Source: an uncultured Tidjanibacter sp. (lineage in GTDB: Bacteria > Bacteroidota > Bacteroidia > Bacteroidales > Rikenellaceae). From it: a stretch of 15,130 nt of DNA. Position 1 is the stretch's first letter; each line of letters begins with the position of its first letter. Below are positions 1-9,195 of this stretch, one piece after another. Location: contig CAKUKW010000027.1 in the NCBI GenBank assembly GCA_934663885.1, positions 1 to 15,130 on the forward strand. The letters are read 5' to 3'. The notes below the pieces were generated by a model that ran no database searches, had not been told where the DNA came from, and worked only from the letters and a program-made list of their open reading frames with translations. Made by a program: the position numbers and the translations under genes.

Positions 1-903
1 GAAGAGTATCGAGAGGGCGGTACCGTGGAAAGAATCGGTTACGACGAACTTTGCGCACGCAAAACCTTGGAGCCATCTCTCCACAGGAGGCCAGACGCAT
101 TTTTCAATATCCACCCTCCTTCCGGGCATTACGGGGGGTACAATGGAATTTACACCGGCTCCCAACAGCCCTGCCGCTCTATTAATAATCTCTTCTTTGG
201 ACGGGCTACTGTCCAGTATATAGCTGAATACATTTTCCGTGTCTGATATCGGTTCGGGGGTTTCCGTCGTCACACCGGATTCCCGGAGGAGTGCAAGGTA
301 TTCTTCCTTTTCCAGAAGGAGCGTGGGGTCCAGCACAAGTTCGGCCTTTATCCCGAGGTGGGCCGCGCACATCTCCACGGCCGAATCTTCGCGTACCGAA
401 ACGGCGTCGAAACGCGCTGCCAGCTTTCCCGCCTCCTCCGTTTGTGCTTCCGTAAAAGGCCACCTGTCTATGCCGAAAGATGCCGCGTAGGATATTTTTT
501 TTGCCGGGTCCCCTTCGCGCAGAAAGCCGAGGAAATACCTGGAGTCGTAATGGCGCCACACCTGGTCGCTCCCGACGACGAAAGCGCCGAAACCGTACCC
601 GGCCACTCCACTCCCCGGAAGTAAGGGGGTACGCCGGATATGCTTATCGATGAATTTTTCCATATGTTGCCTTATAATGGAGTGTTCTTTAGCCGAGAGC
701 GGATAATTATGGCTATACGGAACAATCCCGCGTTGTTTCAGAAACACAGACAGCGAATGGGTAAGCCTGTACGCGGCCCTATCCCTGAACCGCACCACAA
801 CTACCTCGTGGCCTGCCGGCGCCAGGACTTTCTGCAAAGCGTATGCCTGCAGTATTCCACCGTAATTGGTGTGGAGCGGAAGGGTTACGACTGCTATTTT
901 CAT
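1..903 (-). CDS. Polysaccharide pyruvyl transferase family protein (3' end beyond window)
   Basis: Residues 1-301 are visible; the C-terminus lies off the left edge. The protein opens with MKIAVVTLPLHTNYGGILQA, the start typical of the polysaccharide pyruvyl transferase family (WcaK/CsaB-like). It carries the family signatures VVGSDQVWR (residues 109-117) and, near the visible end, TDSFHGTAL (SFHGT at 291-295). The reading frame is unbroken across the whole stretch. Known members either add a pyruvate ketal from phosphoenolpyruvate to a glycan or have unproven roles in exopolysaccharide loci; the acceptor cannot be read from sequence. The start ATG at 903 overlaps the stop of the upstream iron-sulfur gene as ATGA, so translation is probably coupled. 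With rfbB further upstream this points to a capsule, exopolysaccharide or O-antigen cluster continuing beyond the window. The family call is firm; the reaction is inference. Confidence 0.9.
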   Translation of the reverse strand, partial: MKIAVVTLPLHTNYGGILQAYALQKVLAPAGHEVVVVRFRDRAAYRLTHSLSVFLKQRGIVPYSHNYPLSAKEHSIIRQHMEKFIDKHIRRTPLLPGSGVAGYGFGAFVVGSDQVWRHYDSRYFLGFLREGDPAKKISYAASFGIDRWPFTEAQTEEAGKLAARFDAVSVREDSAVEMCAAHLGIKAELVLDPTLLLEKEEYLALLRESGVTTETPEPISDTENVFSYILDSSPSKEEIINRAAGLLGAGVNSIVPPVMPGRRVDIEKCVWPPVERWLQGFACAKFVVTDSFHGTALSILF

Positions 904-2045
904 TTTCTTTTCAGGCGGCCGGTTATTTTTTGCTTCAGCGACGGCTTCGCGTATTTCCATACCATATCCTCGACATGGGTTTTGCCAAGGTTTTCGAAAA
1001 CTTCGTCCCTTTGCGGGTGAGGTTCGGCAGGCGACATTATCCTGGGATTATGTTTTGTCGCCTGCATGAGGGTTACATTTATCGTATCGAGGCCCAGCGA
1101 GGCGAGCGTTTCGTTTCCCTTCCCGGTCAGAGCGAACGCGAGTGTTATACCCCTGTCGTCGTCCTGCGCCGGATAGAATTCGTAGGCGCCCCAGAAATCT
1201 GCTATTGTAATGTCCGCGCCCGAGGTGAACCTCTTCGCGGGGCAGTTCGAGCAGGCCGGCCGGGAATAAAGGCCTTTAAGGAATCCCCTCATATAAGCGT
1301 TTTCGCGCGAAGTTTCACGGATTATCTCCTGCTCTTTACCTGATGCGTCCACCGTTACGGCCACCACCGAAAAATCTTTCCATCCGAGGGTTTTATCGCG
1401 GAAAGTGAGCCTGGTTATGTCGCTCGCGGCGTATCCTTTTGCAGCCGCCTTTTCGTTGAGGTATTGTTTCCATACTTTGGGGCTGGGTATACTGTGGCAT
1501 ACCACGTCCGCAACGAGCAGTTTCGGCTCCCTGCCCAGTAGCCTGCGAAGGCCGGCTGCCTGGCATGAGGTACCGCAGAACAACACGGGGCGGTCTTCCG
1601 TCAGTATCTTTTTTATTTCACGGAAGGTGTCACCCATCAGGCTCTGGAGGTATTTGCTGCCCCTGAGGCGCGCAAGTTCACCGGTGTTTTCACAGGCCAC
1701 GTGCTCCACTGTCCACTCTTCGTCGAAGGCGGCCCCGAAAACCACCCCGCCTTCAGAAAGGGTTTTATCGGCCAGCATAGAGAATAGGCCCCCCGAAGAG
1801 CTTGCCGCACGGACGCCCTCGTCGGGGTTCTTCGCACCGATAATGTCTAACGGTTCTTCGGCCGGCAAAGGATGGAGCATGGGACATACGTCCTCGCATA
1901 CGTCGCAGTGGAGACACCTATCCAGGTCGACGACAGGATATAAGAATCCTTCGCCGTCCTCCGTCCACGATATGCACGCAGCAGGACAAACCTGCAAACA
2001 GGCGCTGCACCCGCAGCACATCCTTTTATCCTTTATATCTATCAT
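900..2045 (-). CDS. F420 hydrogenase/dehydrogenase beta-subunit-like iron-sulfur protein
   Basis: 381 residues. The N-terminus is a two-cluster ferredoxin domain: C10-x2-C13-x2-C16-x3-C20-P and C44-x2-C47-x2-C50-x3-C54-P, enough for two [4Fe-4S] clusters. The remainder matches the FrhB/FdhB N- and C-terminal domain family: an SSSGG stretch (82-86), CGTSCQAAGL (157-166), C183, a C265-x2-C268 pair and DITIADFWG (278-286). In methanogens this fold binds FAD and exchanges electrons with coenzyme F420. Bacteroidota are not known to make F420, and relatives in their polysaccharide loci have no settled reaction, so a flavin- and ferredoxin-linked redox step on a sugar is only a guess. The gene starts 31 bases after the rfbB stop and overlaps the following pyruvyl transferase gene by 4 bases, so it is probably in the same operon. 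No Shine-Dalgarno site is evident at the ATG. Confidence 0.92.
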   Translation of the reverse strand: MIDIKDKRMCCGCSACLQVCPAACISWTEDGEGFLYPVVDLDRCLHCDVCEDVCPMLHPLPAEEPLDIIGAKNPDEGVRAASSSGGLFSMLADKTLSEGGVVFGAAFDEEWTVEHVACENTGELARLRGSKYLQSLMGDTFREIKKILTEDRPVLFCGTSCQAAGLRRLLGREPKLLVADVVCHSIPSPKVWKQYLNEKAAAKGYAASDITRLTFRDKTLGWKDFSVVAVTVDASGKEQEIIRETSRENAYMRGFLKGLYSRPACSNCPAKRFTSGADITIADFWGAYEFYPAQDDDRGITLAFALTGKGNETLASLGLDTINVTLMQATKHNPRIMSPAEPHPQRDEVFENLGKTHVEDMVWKYAKPSLKQKITGRLKRK

Positions 2046-2076
2046 GCATTATTTATATAGCGTAATTACGGCTGGC

Positions 2077-3096
2077 TCACATTACAGATTTAACGTTCTC
2101 CACCCATTCCCCGTTGGTAAGGTACCATTCAACCGTATTTCGGAGACCCTGCCCGAACGGAACCTGAGGTTGCCAACCCAGCTCCCTCTTTATTTTGGAG
2201 GAGTCTATTGCGTAGCGCAGGTCGTGCCCAGCGCGGTCGGCCACGAAAGTTATTAGTCTATCGCCTGCCCCGGCCGGGCGGCCCAGTATCTCGTCGGTTA
2301 TCCTCACGAGCATACGCACGAGCTCTATATTCCTCATTTCAGTTCCGCCGCCTATGTTGTAAGTCCCTCCCGTCTCTCCGTTATGGAATACGAGGTCGAG
2401 GGCACGTGCATGATCCTCGACATGGAGCCAGTCTCGCACATTCTCCCCCTTACCGTAAACGGGAAGCGGCCTGCCACAGCGGATATTATCGATAAAAAGC
2501 GGAATAAGTTTCTCCGGATACTGGTATGGCCCGTAGTTGTTGGAACAGTTGGTTAACACCGCCGGGAGCCCGTAGGTATCGTGGAAAGCACGGACGAAAT
2601 GGTCGGAAGAAGCTTTCGAAGCGCTATACGGGCTGTGGGGGTCATACCTTGTCTCCTCCGTAAATGCCCCGCCGTCCAGAGGCAAAGCGCCGTAAACCTC
2701 GTCAGTCGAAACATGGTGGAACATTTTTCCTTCAAAATTGCCGTTCCATGATTCCCTGGCCGCCTGCAGCAGCGACAGCGTGCCCATGACGTTGGTGCGG
2801 GCGAACGTAAACGGATCCCCGATACTGCGGTCGACATGGCTTTCGGCGGCGAGGTGGATTACCCCGTCAATTTCATAGCGTGCGAAAATGGCCTTTACTT
2901 TAGTGAAATCGCAAATATCGGCCTGTTCGAAAAAATAGTTCGGGAGTTTTTCTAAATCAGCCACGCTCTCCCTGTTTCCTGCATAAGTGAGTTTATCGAG
3001 GTTCACTATCCTGTAATCAGGATATTTCCTGGCGAAGAGCCTTACCACGTGCGAGCCTATGAATCCGGCCCCTCCCGTAATGAGTATATTTTTCAT
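2077..3096 (-). CDS. rfbB: dTDP-glucose 4,6-dehydratase
   Basis: Converts dTDP-D-glucose to dTDP-4-keto-6-deoxy-D-glucose, the branch point to L-rhamnose and other 6-deoxysugars of surface polysaccharides; cytosolic and NAD-dependent. From ATG 3096 it has 339 residues, the usual family length. Visible signatures are the Rossmann motif GGAGFIGS (8-15), HLAAESHVDRS (81-91), the catalytic STDEVYG stretch (130-136, with T131, D132 and E133) and YSASK (157-161) carrying the catalytic Tyr157 and Lys161. RDWLHVEDH (221-229) is also typical. The frame extends four codons upstream to a TTG at 3108, but ATG 3096 gives the canonical start MKNILITGG. It is the first gene of the minus-strand unit and is followed after 31 bases by the iron-sulfur gene. 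The other rml genes (A, C, D) are not in the window. Confidence 0.96.
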   Translation of the reverse strand: MKNILITGGAGFIGSHVVRLFARKYPDYRIVNLDKLTYAGNRESVADLEKLPNYFFEQADICDFTKVKAIFARYEIDGVIHLAAESHVDRSIGDPFTFARTNVMGTLSLLQAARESWNGNFEGKMFHHVSTDEVYGALPLDGGAFTEETRYDPHSPYSASKASSDHFVRAFHDTYGLPAVLTNCSNNYGPYQYPEKLIPLFIDNIRCGRPLPVYGKGENVRDWLHVEDHARALDLVFHNGETGGTYNIGGGTEMRNIELVRMLVRITDEILGRPAGAGDRLITFVADRAGHDLRYAIDSSKIKRELGWQPQVPFGQGLRNTVEWYLTNGEWVENVKSVM

Positions 3097-3176
3097 GGCA
3101 AACTGCAATTTCCTTTATGGATCCGGCTTTAAAATTATTCAATAAAATTTATACGGAGCCTTAACGGGCGTTTCCA

Positions 3177-3184
3177 CAAAGGTA
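3177..3184 (-). promoter_or_regulatory. Putative -7 promoter element of rfbB operon
   Basis: On the minus strand this reads TACCTTTG, an exact match to the Bacteroidota sigma-ABfr -7 consensus TAnnTTTG, about 80 bases ahead of the rfbB ATG. No TTTG/TTG is seen at the expected -33 distance, so the call rests on one element. The 271-base gap 3097-3367 holds this element and the downstream hairpin, nothing else recognised. Confidence 0.45.
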
Positions 3185-3320
3185 ACATATTTTAATAATT
3201 ATGACGCTCAGCATGGAGTATGGCGGTTTTAAATCGCGTATCCGTATGTCGGGGGCTTATGGGGGGGAACCTAACCTTATTGCGGCAGTTTTTATTCAAC
3301 CCCTTTGTCTTGGCGACACA

Positions 3321-3350
3321 AAGAGCGCCCCGAGAATTCGGGGCGCTCTT
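3321..3350 (-). terminator. Hairpin terminator after the modular lipoprotein gene
   Basis: A perfect 13-bp G+C-rich stem (3321-3333 with 3338-3350) closes a 4-base loop (GAAT on the plus strand). It starts 18 bases past the stop of the minus-strand lipoprotein gene, and the minus-strand transcript continues into TTTGTGT after the stem. The symmetry means it could stop transcription from either side; only the minus-strand gene needs it here. Confidence 0.78.
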
Positions 3351-3367
3351 TAACCTGTGTATTGACA

Positions 3368-5140
3368 TCAATTACGTTCTTTTTTGATCTGCTGAAGTTT
3401 TTCCCTGGTCAACGATGGGATCACTTCCCTGTTGCCTGTTTTTGAAGAAATACTCATCTCCGGAGATGAAGGCGCAGTGCCTGCCGAAGTGAACTTATGT
3501 ATCGAAATATCTCCCCAGCCCGCTTCTCCGTTATTGTTGAATGGAAGGGCCATAGCAACATATCCGGTGCCCGGTTTGGAGAGCGACCATGTATCCTCGT
3601 CCTCATCGATCATCATGTTTTCTCCCAAAAGGAAATTCGATCTGAATTCCTGGAATTTCTTTTCGTCATCATATTCAGGATTTTCTGCGATGGCATTATA
3701 TCCTTCCTCGGTCATAACCAGTTCGTAATAGCCAGCTGTATTGGCGCCCGGGGTGAATTTTATCACAGCGCTTTTATCGGTTATATTGCCGACAGCTATG
3801 GTAACATCTTCAGGTAACGGTAATCCCGGTTCCAATGCAGGAGTCTTAAAATCTTCGTATATAATATCGTGAAGATCACCGTTGCTGTCGTAAACTGCGA
3901 TTACGAACATCTGGTCGAAACGTGGCTGGCCGCTGAGGGCGAATACGTTAGTGGCCCGTTCATCCGCCGATAACCCGAGCATCTGTATGAACTCTTCTTC
4001 GGAAATTCCGAAACTCTCATATAATTCTACAAATTCAAAATACACGTTTTTGCCGGCGGTCAGAATATAATATGAACTTACCTGGTCGTTCGGTATACTG
4101 GTAGTAATGCAGTACATGGTATTTATATCCTTGATAAACACTCCCACGTGAGGATAATCGACTTCAGGAGTGGCTTTAAGCTCTGTGACTTCTCCCGGGA
4201 TATCCTTAATATTCAAAGCTTGTGCGAACACTGTGTATTCTTTGAGAAATTCGAGGCCGCTAAATGTTTTTGGGTATTCTTCTTTCTCGGAAATCGTTTC
4301 AATTCCTTCAAGCGTGCCATCTTCGAATTTAGCCCTATCCTCTTTCGTTCCGATTGCTATTTTATAGCTCGCGGTGTTGGCGTCGGGAGTAAATACCACC
4401 GATATACTGTTGGCGGTTACAACCTCCTCCTTTATCGTCACGGTTCCCAATGGATAATTTGCAGTAGATACGGTTTTTGTGAGTGTCTTGCCAGTATCGC
4501 CTGCAGAGTTGGTTGCATTGGCAAACAATGTATATTCCGTCTGTCCCTCAAGGTTTTCAAAAGTGTGTTCGCGCTCTTCTTTCCCTTCAACTGTTATGAT
4601 GCCTTCAAGAGAACCGTTAATGAAAGCCTCCTTGTCGTTTTCGCTACCGAGGGCGAACTTGAAGCTGGCGGTATTCTCGTCGGGCACTAACTTCACGGTT
4701 ATCGAAGTGAGGCTGTTCGGTAATTCCTCAACTGTTACACTGGCCAACGGTAAAGCTACGGTGATCACCTCTTTCGTGACAACCTCGCCTTTTTGATTTC
4801 CGGCGTTAACACCTACCGCAAAAACGGTATAGTTCATTAGAGGGTCGAGCTCATCAAAAGTACGAGTGTCGCTCTTGTTTCCGTCGACTTTTACAATTCC
4901 CTGGAGAGTTCCATTCTTGAATGCCTCAAGGTCGCTTTCTTTCCCAACGGCGAACATATAATTTGCGGTATGTTCATTGGGATTGATTGTTACGGTCACC
5001 GATTTGGCGGTTATCCCGGACGTTTCGATAGTTACCGTTGAGGGAGAATGCTTTTCTTCCTTGTTACAGGAAATGAAAGAACTTACTCCGGCAAATGCAA
5101 TAAGCACAACAAGATAAGTTCTGAAAAGGGATAATTTCAT
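3368..5140 (-). CDS. Modular fibronectin-III-like surface lipoprotein
   Basis: 590 residues, function unknown. Residues 1-24 are a lipoprotein signal peptide ending in the lipobox SFISC, with the lipidated Cys at 25. The next residues, NKEEK, contain K followed by two acidic residues, resembling the lipoprotein export signal that sends Bacteroidota lipoproteins to the cell surface. The body divides into five similar modules of about 90-110 residues (roughly 34-126, 133-225, 232-323, 331-432 and 445-552), each opening with a TVTI-like strand and predicted all-beta, Fn3/Ig-like. Modules 1-3 share an N-T-A-[NS]-[YF] motif and an F-x-[ND]-G-[TS]-L-x-G-I motif; modules 4 and 5 are diverged with acidic insertions. 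The C-terminal tail (about 553-590) is charged and lacks a sorting domain. Base composition is more A+T-rich than in the neighbouring core genes. The gene is monocistronic between its own promoter and hairpin. Adhesin, glycan-binding or structural roles are all possible. Confidence 0.9.
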   Translation of the reverse strand: MKLSLFRTYLVVLIAFAGVSSFISCNKEEKHSPSTVTIETSGITAKSVTVTINPNEHTANYMFAVGKESDLEAFKNGTLQGIVKVDGNKSDTRTFDELDPLMNYTVFAVGVNAGNQKGEVVTKEVITVALPLASVTVEELPNSLTSITVKLVPDENTASFKFALGSENDKEAFINGSLEGIITVEGKEEREHTFENLEGQTEYTLFANATNSAGDTGKTLTKTVSTANYPLGTVTIKEEVVTANSISVVFTPDANTASYKIAIGTKEDRAKFEDGTLEGIETISEKEEYPKTFSGLEFLKEYTVFAQALNIKDIPGEVTELKATPEVDYPHVGVFIKDINTMYCITTSIPNDQVSSYYILTAGKNVYFEFVELYESFGISEEEFIQMLGLSADERATNVFALSGQPRFDQMFVIAVYDSNGDLHDIIYEDFKTPALEPGLPLPEDVTIAVGNITDKSAVIKFTPGANTAGYYELVMTEEGYNAIAENPEYDDEKKFQEFRSNFLLGENMMIDEDEDTWSLSKPGTGYVAMALPFNNNGEAGWGDISIHKFTSAGTAPSSPEMSISSKTGNREVIPSLTREKLQQIKKERN

Positions 5141-5214
5141 GATTAATTTAGGGTTTAATGGTTAAAAAATGGTGTTATATGTGGGCCCAAGGTAGTTTAA
5201 TTTAATAAAAAGTC

Positions 5215-5244
5215 CAAAATTATATAAACTATAGAAGTCACAAA
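5215..5244 (-). promoter_or_regulatory. Putative promoter of the modular lipoprotein gene
   Basis: On the minus strand, TTTG (5244-5241) is followed after 18 bases by TAATTTTG (5222-5215), matching the Bacteroidota TTTG / TAnnTTTG promoter with a spacer about one base shorter than usual. It predicts a leader of roughly 70 A+T-rich bases before the ATG at 5140. Confidence 0.55.
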
Positions 5245-5439
5245 ACGGTTAGAAATTTTAATTCGGAGCTTTTGTTGCGAAAACGATATTCATTATGCCA
5301 TGCGACTAGTTTGGGCAAACTTGGATTTAAATTACCTTGACGTCACGTTAAAGGAAATAAAGGTTTCAAAGAGTTAGTGCCGACATGTTGTCAATGCTGG
5401 ATGCTATATAGCGCGGCAATTAAAATGCAGGGCTGGATT

Positions 5440-5471
5440 TTTGTTATTTCAAAAACAATAAAATACCTTTG
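5440..5471 (+). promoter_or_regulatory. Promoter of sdhCAB
   Basis: TTTG at 5440-5443 (-33 element) and TACCTTTG at 5464-5471 (-7 element TAnnTTTG), separated by 20 bases, fit both parts of the Bacteroidota sigma-ABfr consensus at normal spacing. This is the best promoter in the window. Transcription should begin within about ten bases downstream, giving a leader of roughly 110 bases before sdhC. Confidence 0.75.
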
Positions 5472-5475
5472 TGGG

Positions 5476-5506
5476 CCGGAGTATTATCCTCGGGAGAATA
5501 TTCCGG
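5476..5506 (+). promoter_or_regulatory. Hairpin at predicted 5' end of sdhCAB mRNA
   Basis: A 31-base inverted repeat pairs base i with base 32-i for 13 of 14 positions: CCGGAGTATT with AATATTCCGG (one G-U), an A/G mismatch, then TCC with GGA, leaving a TCG loop. It begins five bases after the -7 element, so it would form at or very near the mRNA 5' end. It may protect the transcript from decay, act as an RNA regulatory element, or be a DNA operator; the sequence cannot decide. Confidence 0.5.
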
Positions 5507-5589
5507 CAGACGGTTAGTTAATTGTGTTTTATGAGGAAAGCCCGGCCTTAGGCGGACTATCCCCCAACAGGAAAATAAAAAAATACGAT

Positions 5590-6276
5590 ATGGCAAATAT
5601 TTTTACTTCGTCCATCGGCCGCAAGCTGATAATGAGCATCACCGGCGCGTTCCTGCTGCTCTTCCTTACGTTTCACCTTGTAATGAACGCCACGCTTATC
5701 TTTTCCGAAAGTGCTTATAACGCAATATGCGCGTTCCTGGGCGCCAACTGGTACGCCCTGATAGGTACGGCGGTGCTGGCTGCGGGAGTGGGTTTCCATT
5801 TCCTCTACGCCATAATACTGACCCTTCGCAACATGAAAGCCAGGGGCAATATCCGTTACGCTGTACGGAAAAAGGAGCCCGGCGTCGAATGGGCGTCCAA
5901 GAATATGTTTATCCTGGGGGCGATAGTGTTAATCGGCCTGCTGCTGCACCTCTATAATTTCTGGTACAACATGCAGCTTACCGAGATAATGGGCGACCAT
6001 GTCAACAGTTTCGGGCAGAGCCCGACCGACGGTGCATGGCTTGTAAAGCATACCTTCTCCAGCATCTGGTACGTGCTTATCTACCTGGCGTGGTTCGTGG
6101 CCCTGTGGTTGCACCTGACACACGGCGTATGGAGCATGCTGCAGACCGTCGGATGGAACAGCAAGGTGTGGATGAAGAGGCTCAAGGTGATCTCTTACAT
6201 AGTTTCCACCCTTCTCATGGGTGGTTTCGCGCTGGTGGTCATAGTGCTTTATCTGCAGGCGAACGGAATTATATAA
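5590..6276 (+). CDS. sdhC: Succinate dehydrogenase/fumarate reductase cytochrome b subunit
   Basis: 228-residue membrane anchor of complex II, of the single-subunit five-helix b558 type (also called FrdC). It passes electrons between the menaquinone pool and the iron-sulfur subunit. Helices lie at about 13-38, 55-80, 104-125, 155-182 and 197-222. Conserved histidines H29, H70, H120 and H175 or H178 sit in helices 1-4, as expected for ligands of two b haems in this class. The start chosen is ATG 5590 (MANIFTSSIGRK), the usual N-terminus; a GTG at 5524 would add 22 hydrophilic residues unlike the family. First gene of sdhCAB, 24 bases before sdhA. No good Shine-Dalgarno site; an A-rich stretch precedes the ATG, as is usual in Bacteroidota. 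Confidence 0.96.
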   Translation: MANIFTSSIGRKLIMSITGAFLLLFLTFHLVMNATLIFSESAYNAICAFLGANWYALIGTAVLAAGVGFHFLYAIILTLRNMKARGNIRYAVRKKEPGVEWASKNMFILGAIVLIGLLLHLYNFWYNMQLTEIMGDHVNSFGQSPTDGAWLVKHTFSSIWYVLIYLAWFVALWLHLTHGVWSMLQTVGWNSKVWMKRLKVISYIVSTLLMGGFALVVIVLYLQANGII

Positions 6277-6300
6277 CTCTGATTATCAAAAATCAAATAT

Positions 6301-8247
<1,947 letters not shown>

Positions 8248-8266
8248 GAGCCACATATAATTAAGG

Positions 8267-8285
8267 GCGGTTCCGAAAGGGCCGC
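8267..8285 (+). other. Small intercistronic hairpin between sdhA and sdhB
   Basis: GCGG (8267-8270) pairs with CCGC (8282-8285), and the inner CC/GG closes a GAAA tetraloop (8275-8278) with a U-G pair and one bulge. It sits in the 73-base gap before sdhB. It is too short and lacks a T-run for a terminator; a stability or processing element is possible. Confidence 0.3.
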
Positions 8286-8320
8286 ATTTGAAAGGTTTAT
8301 ACAAGCAAAAACCGCAGGAG

Positions 8321-9064
8321 ATGAAATTTAAACTTAAAATATGGCGACAGGCGAATGCCAAGGCCAAAGGGCGTTTCGAGACCTATGAACTGGACGGTAT
8401 CTCGGAAGACACTTCTTTCCTCGAAACGATAGACATACTTAACAACCAATTGGTGCACGAAGGCAGGGAGCCGGTAGCTTTCGACCACGACTGCCGCGAA
8501 GGTATCTGCGGCGCGTGCTCGCTCTACATAAACGGCGAGGCGCACGGCCCTGACTCTGAAATTACCACATGCCAGCTCCATATGCGTAAATTCAAAGACG
8601 GTGAAACGATAACCATCGAGCCATGGCGCTCGGCGGCTTTCCCGGTCATTAAGGACCTCGTGGTTAACCGCGGCGCTTTCGAGGAGATACTCCAGGCCGG
8701 AGGTTTCGTTTCCATCAACACGGGCGGCGTACCGGACGGCAACGCCATACCCATACCGCACGACGATGCCGAGGAGAGTATGGACGCGGCGGCCTGCATA
8801 GGATGCGGGGCGTGTGTTGCTACGTGCAAAAACGGCTCGGCCATGCTTTTCGTGGCGGCAAGGGTCTCGTCGCTGGCCAAGCTCCCGCAGGGCAAACCGG
8901 AAGGTATGCGCAGGGCCAAGGCCATGCTTGCCAAAATGGACGAGCTCGGTTTCGGCGCCTGCACTAATACGCAGGCCTGCGAAGCGGAGTGCCCCAAGGC
9001 TATTTCCATAGCGCATATCGCCCGGCTCAACAGGGAATTCCTGTATGCCAAGTTGAAAGACTGA
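8321..9064 (+). CDS. sdhB: Succinate dehydrogenase/fumarate reductase iron-sulfur subunit
   Basis: 247 residues; the electron wire of complex II. The N-terminal plant-type ferredoxin domain has C58, C63, C66 and C84 for the [2Fe-2S] cluster. The C-terminal domain has C159-x2-C162-x2-C165 plus C224 for [4Fe-4S], and C169, C214 and C220 for [3Fe-4S]; all eleven ligands are present. The start ATG 8321 ([10 protein letters not shown]) is preceded directly by GCAGGAG; the frame extends to a TTG at 8288, but the added residues are not family-like. The GGAG abuts the ATG without normal spacing, so it may not work as a ribosome site. Third gene of the operon, followed by a hairpin terminator 31 bases after the stop. 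Confidence 0.97.
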   Translation: MKFKLKIWRQANAKAKGRFETYELDGISEDTSFLETIDILNNQLVHEGREPVAFDHDCREGICGACSLYINGEAHGPDSEITTCQLHMRKFKDGETITIEPWRSAAFPVIKDLVVNRGAFEEILQAGGFVSINTGGVPDGNAIPIPHDDAEESMDAAACIGCGACVATCKNGSAMLFVAARVSSLAKLPQGKPEGMRRAKAMLAKMDELGFGACTNTQACEAECPKAISIAHIARLNREFLYAKLKD

Positions 9065-9095
9065 CGGCGGGGCGTTTATACTTTTTACTATAATA

Positions 9096-9125
9096 AGCAA
9101 AGGTGTGAGAATTCACACCTTTGCT
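9096..9125. terminator. Bidirectional terminator, sdhCAB / small membrane-gene cluster
   Basis: A perfect 13-bp stem (9096-9108 with 9113-9125) closes the loop GAAT. It lies 31 bases past the sdhB stop and about 70 bases past the end of the opposing small-gene cluster, so it probably serves both. The flanks are A+T-rich without a clean U-run. Stem length and loop are the same as in the hairpin at 3321-3350. Confidence 0.8.
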
Positions 9126-9195
9126 ATTATACTAAAATCCCGTAATTGCCCAGCTCTATGTTTTTACGCTGACCGTTTGTATTTTCCAATACCGG

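Larger units (their letters stand above)
5141..5589. other. Divergent intergenic region, lipoprotein gene / sdhC
   Basis: 449 bases without a convincing gene. It holds two outward-facing promoters (minus-strand 5215-5244, plus-strand 5440-5471) and a hairpin at the probable sdh mRNA 5' end (5476-5506). Between the promoters, about 5245-5439, I see only a short palindrome, TGACGTCA, at 5338-5345, with no evidence that it is bound by anything. Confidence 0.6.

Noticed and set aside
1405..2256. 283-codon plus-strand frame across the iron-sulfur gene and rfbB
   Set aside because: Antisense to two clear genes, Ser/Pro/Arg-rich, no recognisable domain; a shadow of G+C-rich codon use.
3097..3108. 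TTG start extending rfbB by four codons
   Set aside because: ATG 3096 places the Rossmann motif where the family has it. An AAGGA lies upstream but is 14 bases from the ATG and too close to the TTG to decide.
3368..5140. Possible SusD/TonB-type polysaccharide-utilisation lipoprotein
   Set aside because: No neighbouring TonB-dependent receptor gene, and the protein is made of beta modules rather than the helical SusD fold.
5338..5345. TGACGTCA palindrome in the sdhC upstream region
   Set aside because: Eight bases only, more than 90 bases upstream of the promoter, no flanking symmetry; expected by chance at this length.
5524..5589. GTG start extending sdhC by 22 residues
   Set aside because: The added stretch is hydrophilic and unlike SdhC family N-termini; ATG 5590 gives the standard MANIFTSSIGRK start.
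8288..8320. TTG start extending sdhB by 11 residues
   Set aside because: ATG 8321 gives the family-typical start; the extension follows directly on an intercistronic hairpin.
8297..9100. 267-codon minus-strand frame opposite sdhB, and similar antisense frames at 6505-7200, 11570-12304, 12905-13546 and 14462-15103
   Set aside because: All lie opposite well-supported conserved genes and show no family features or signal sequences of their own.
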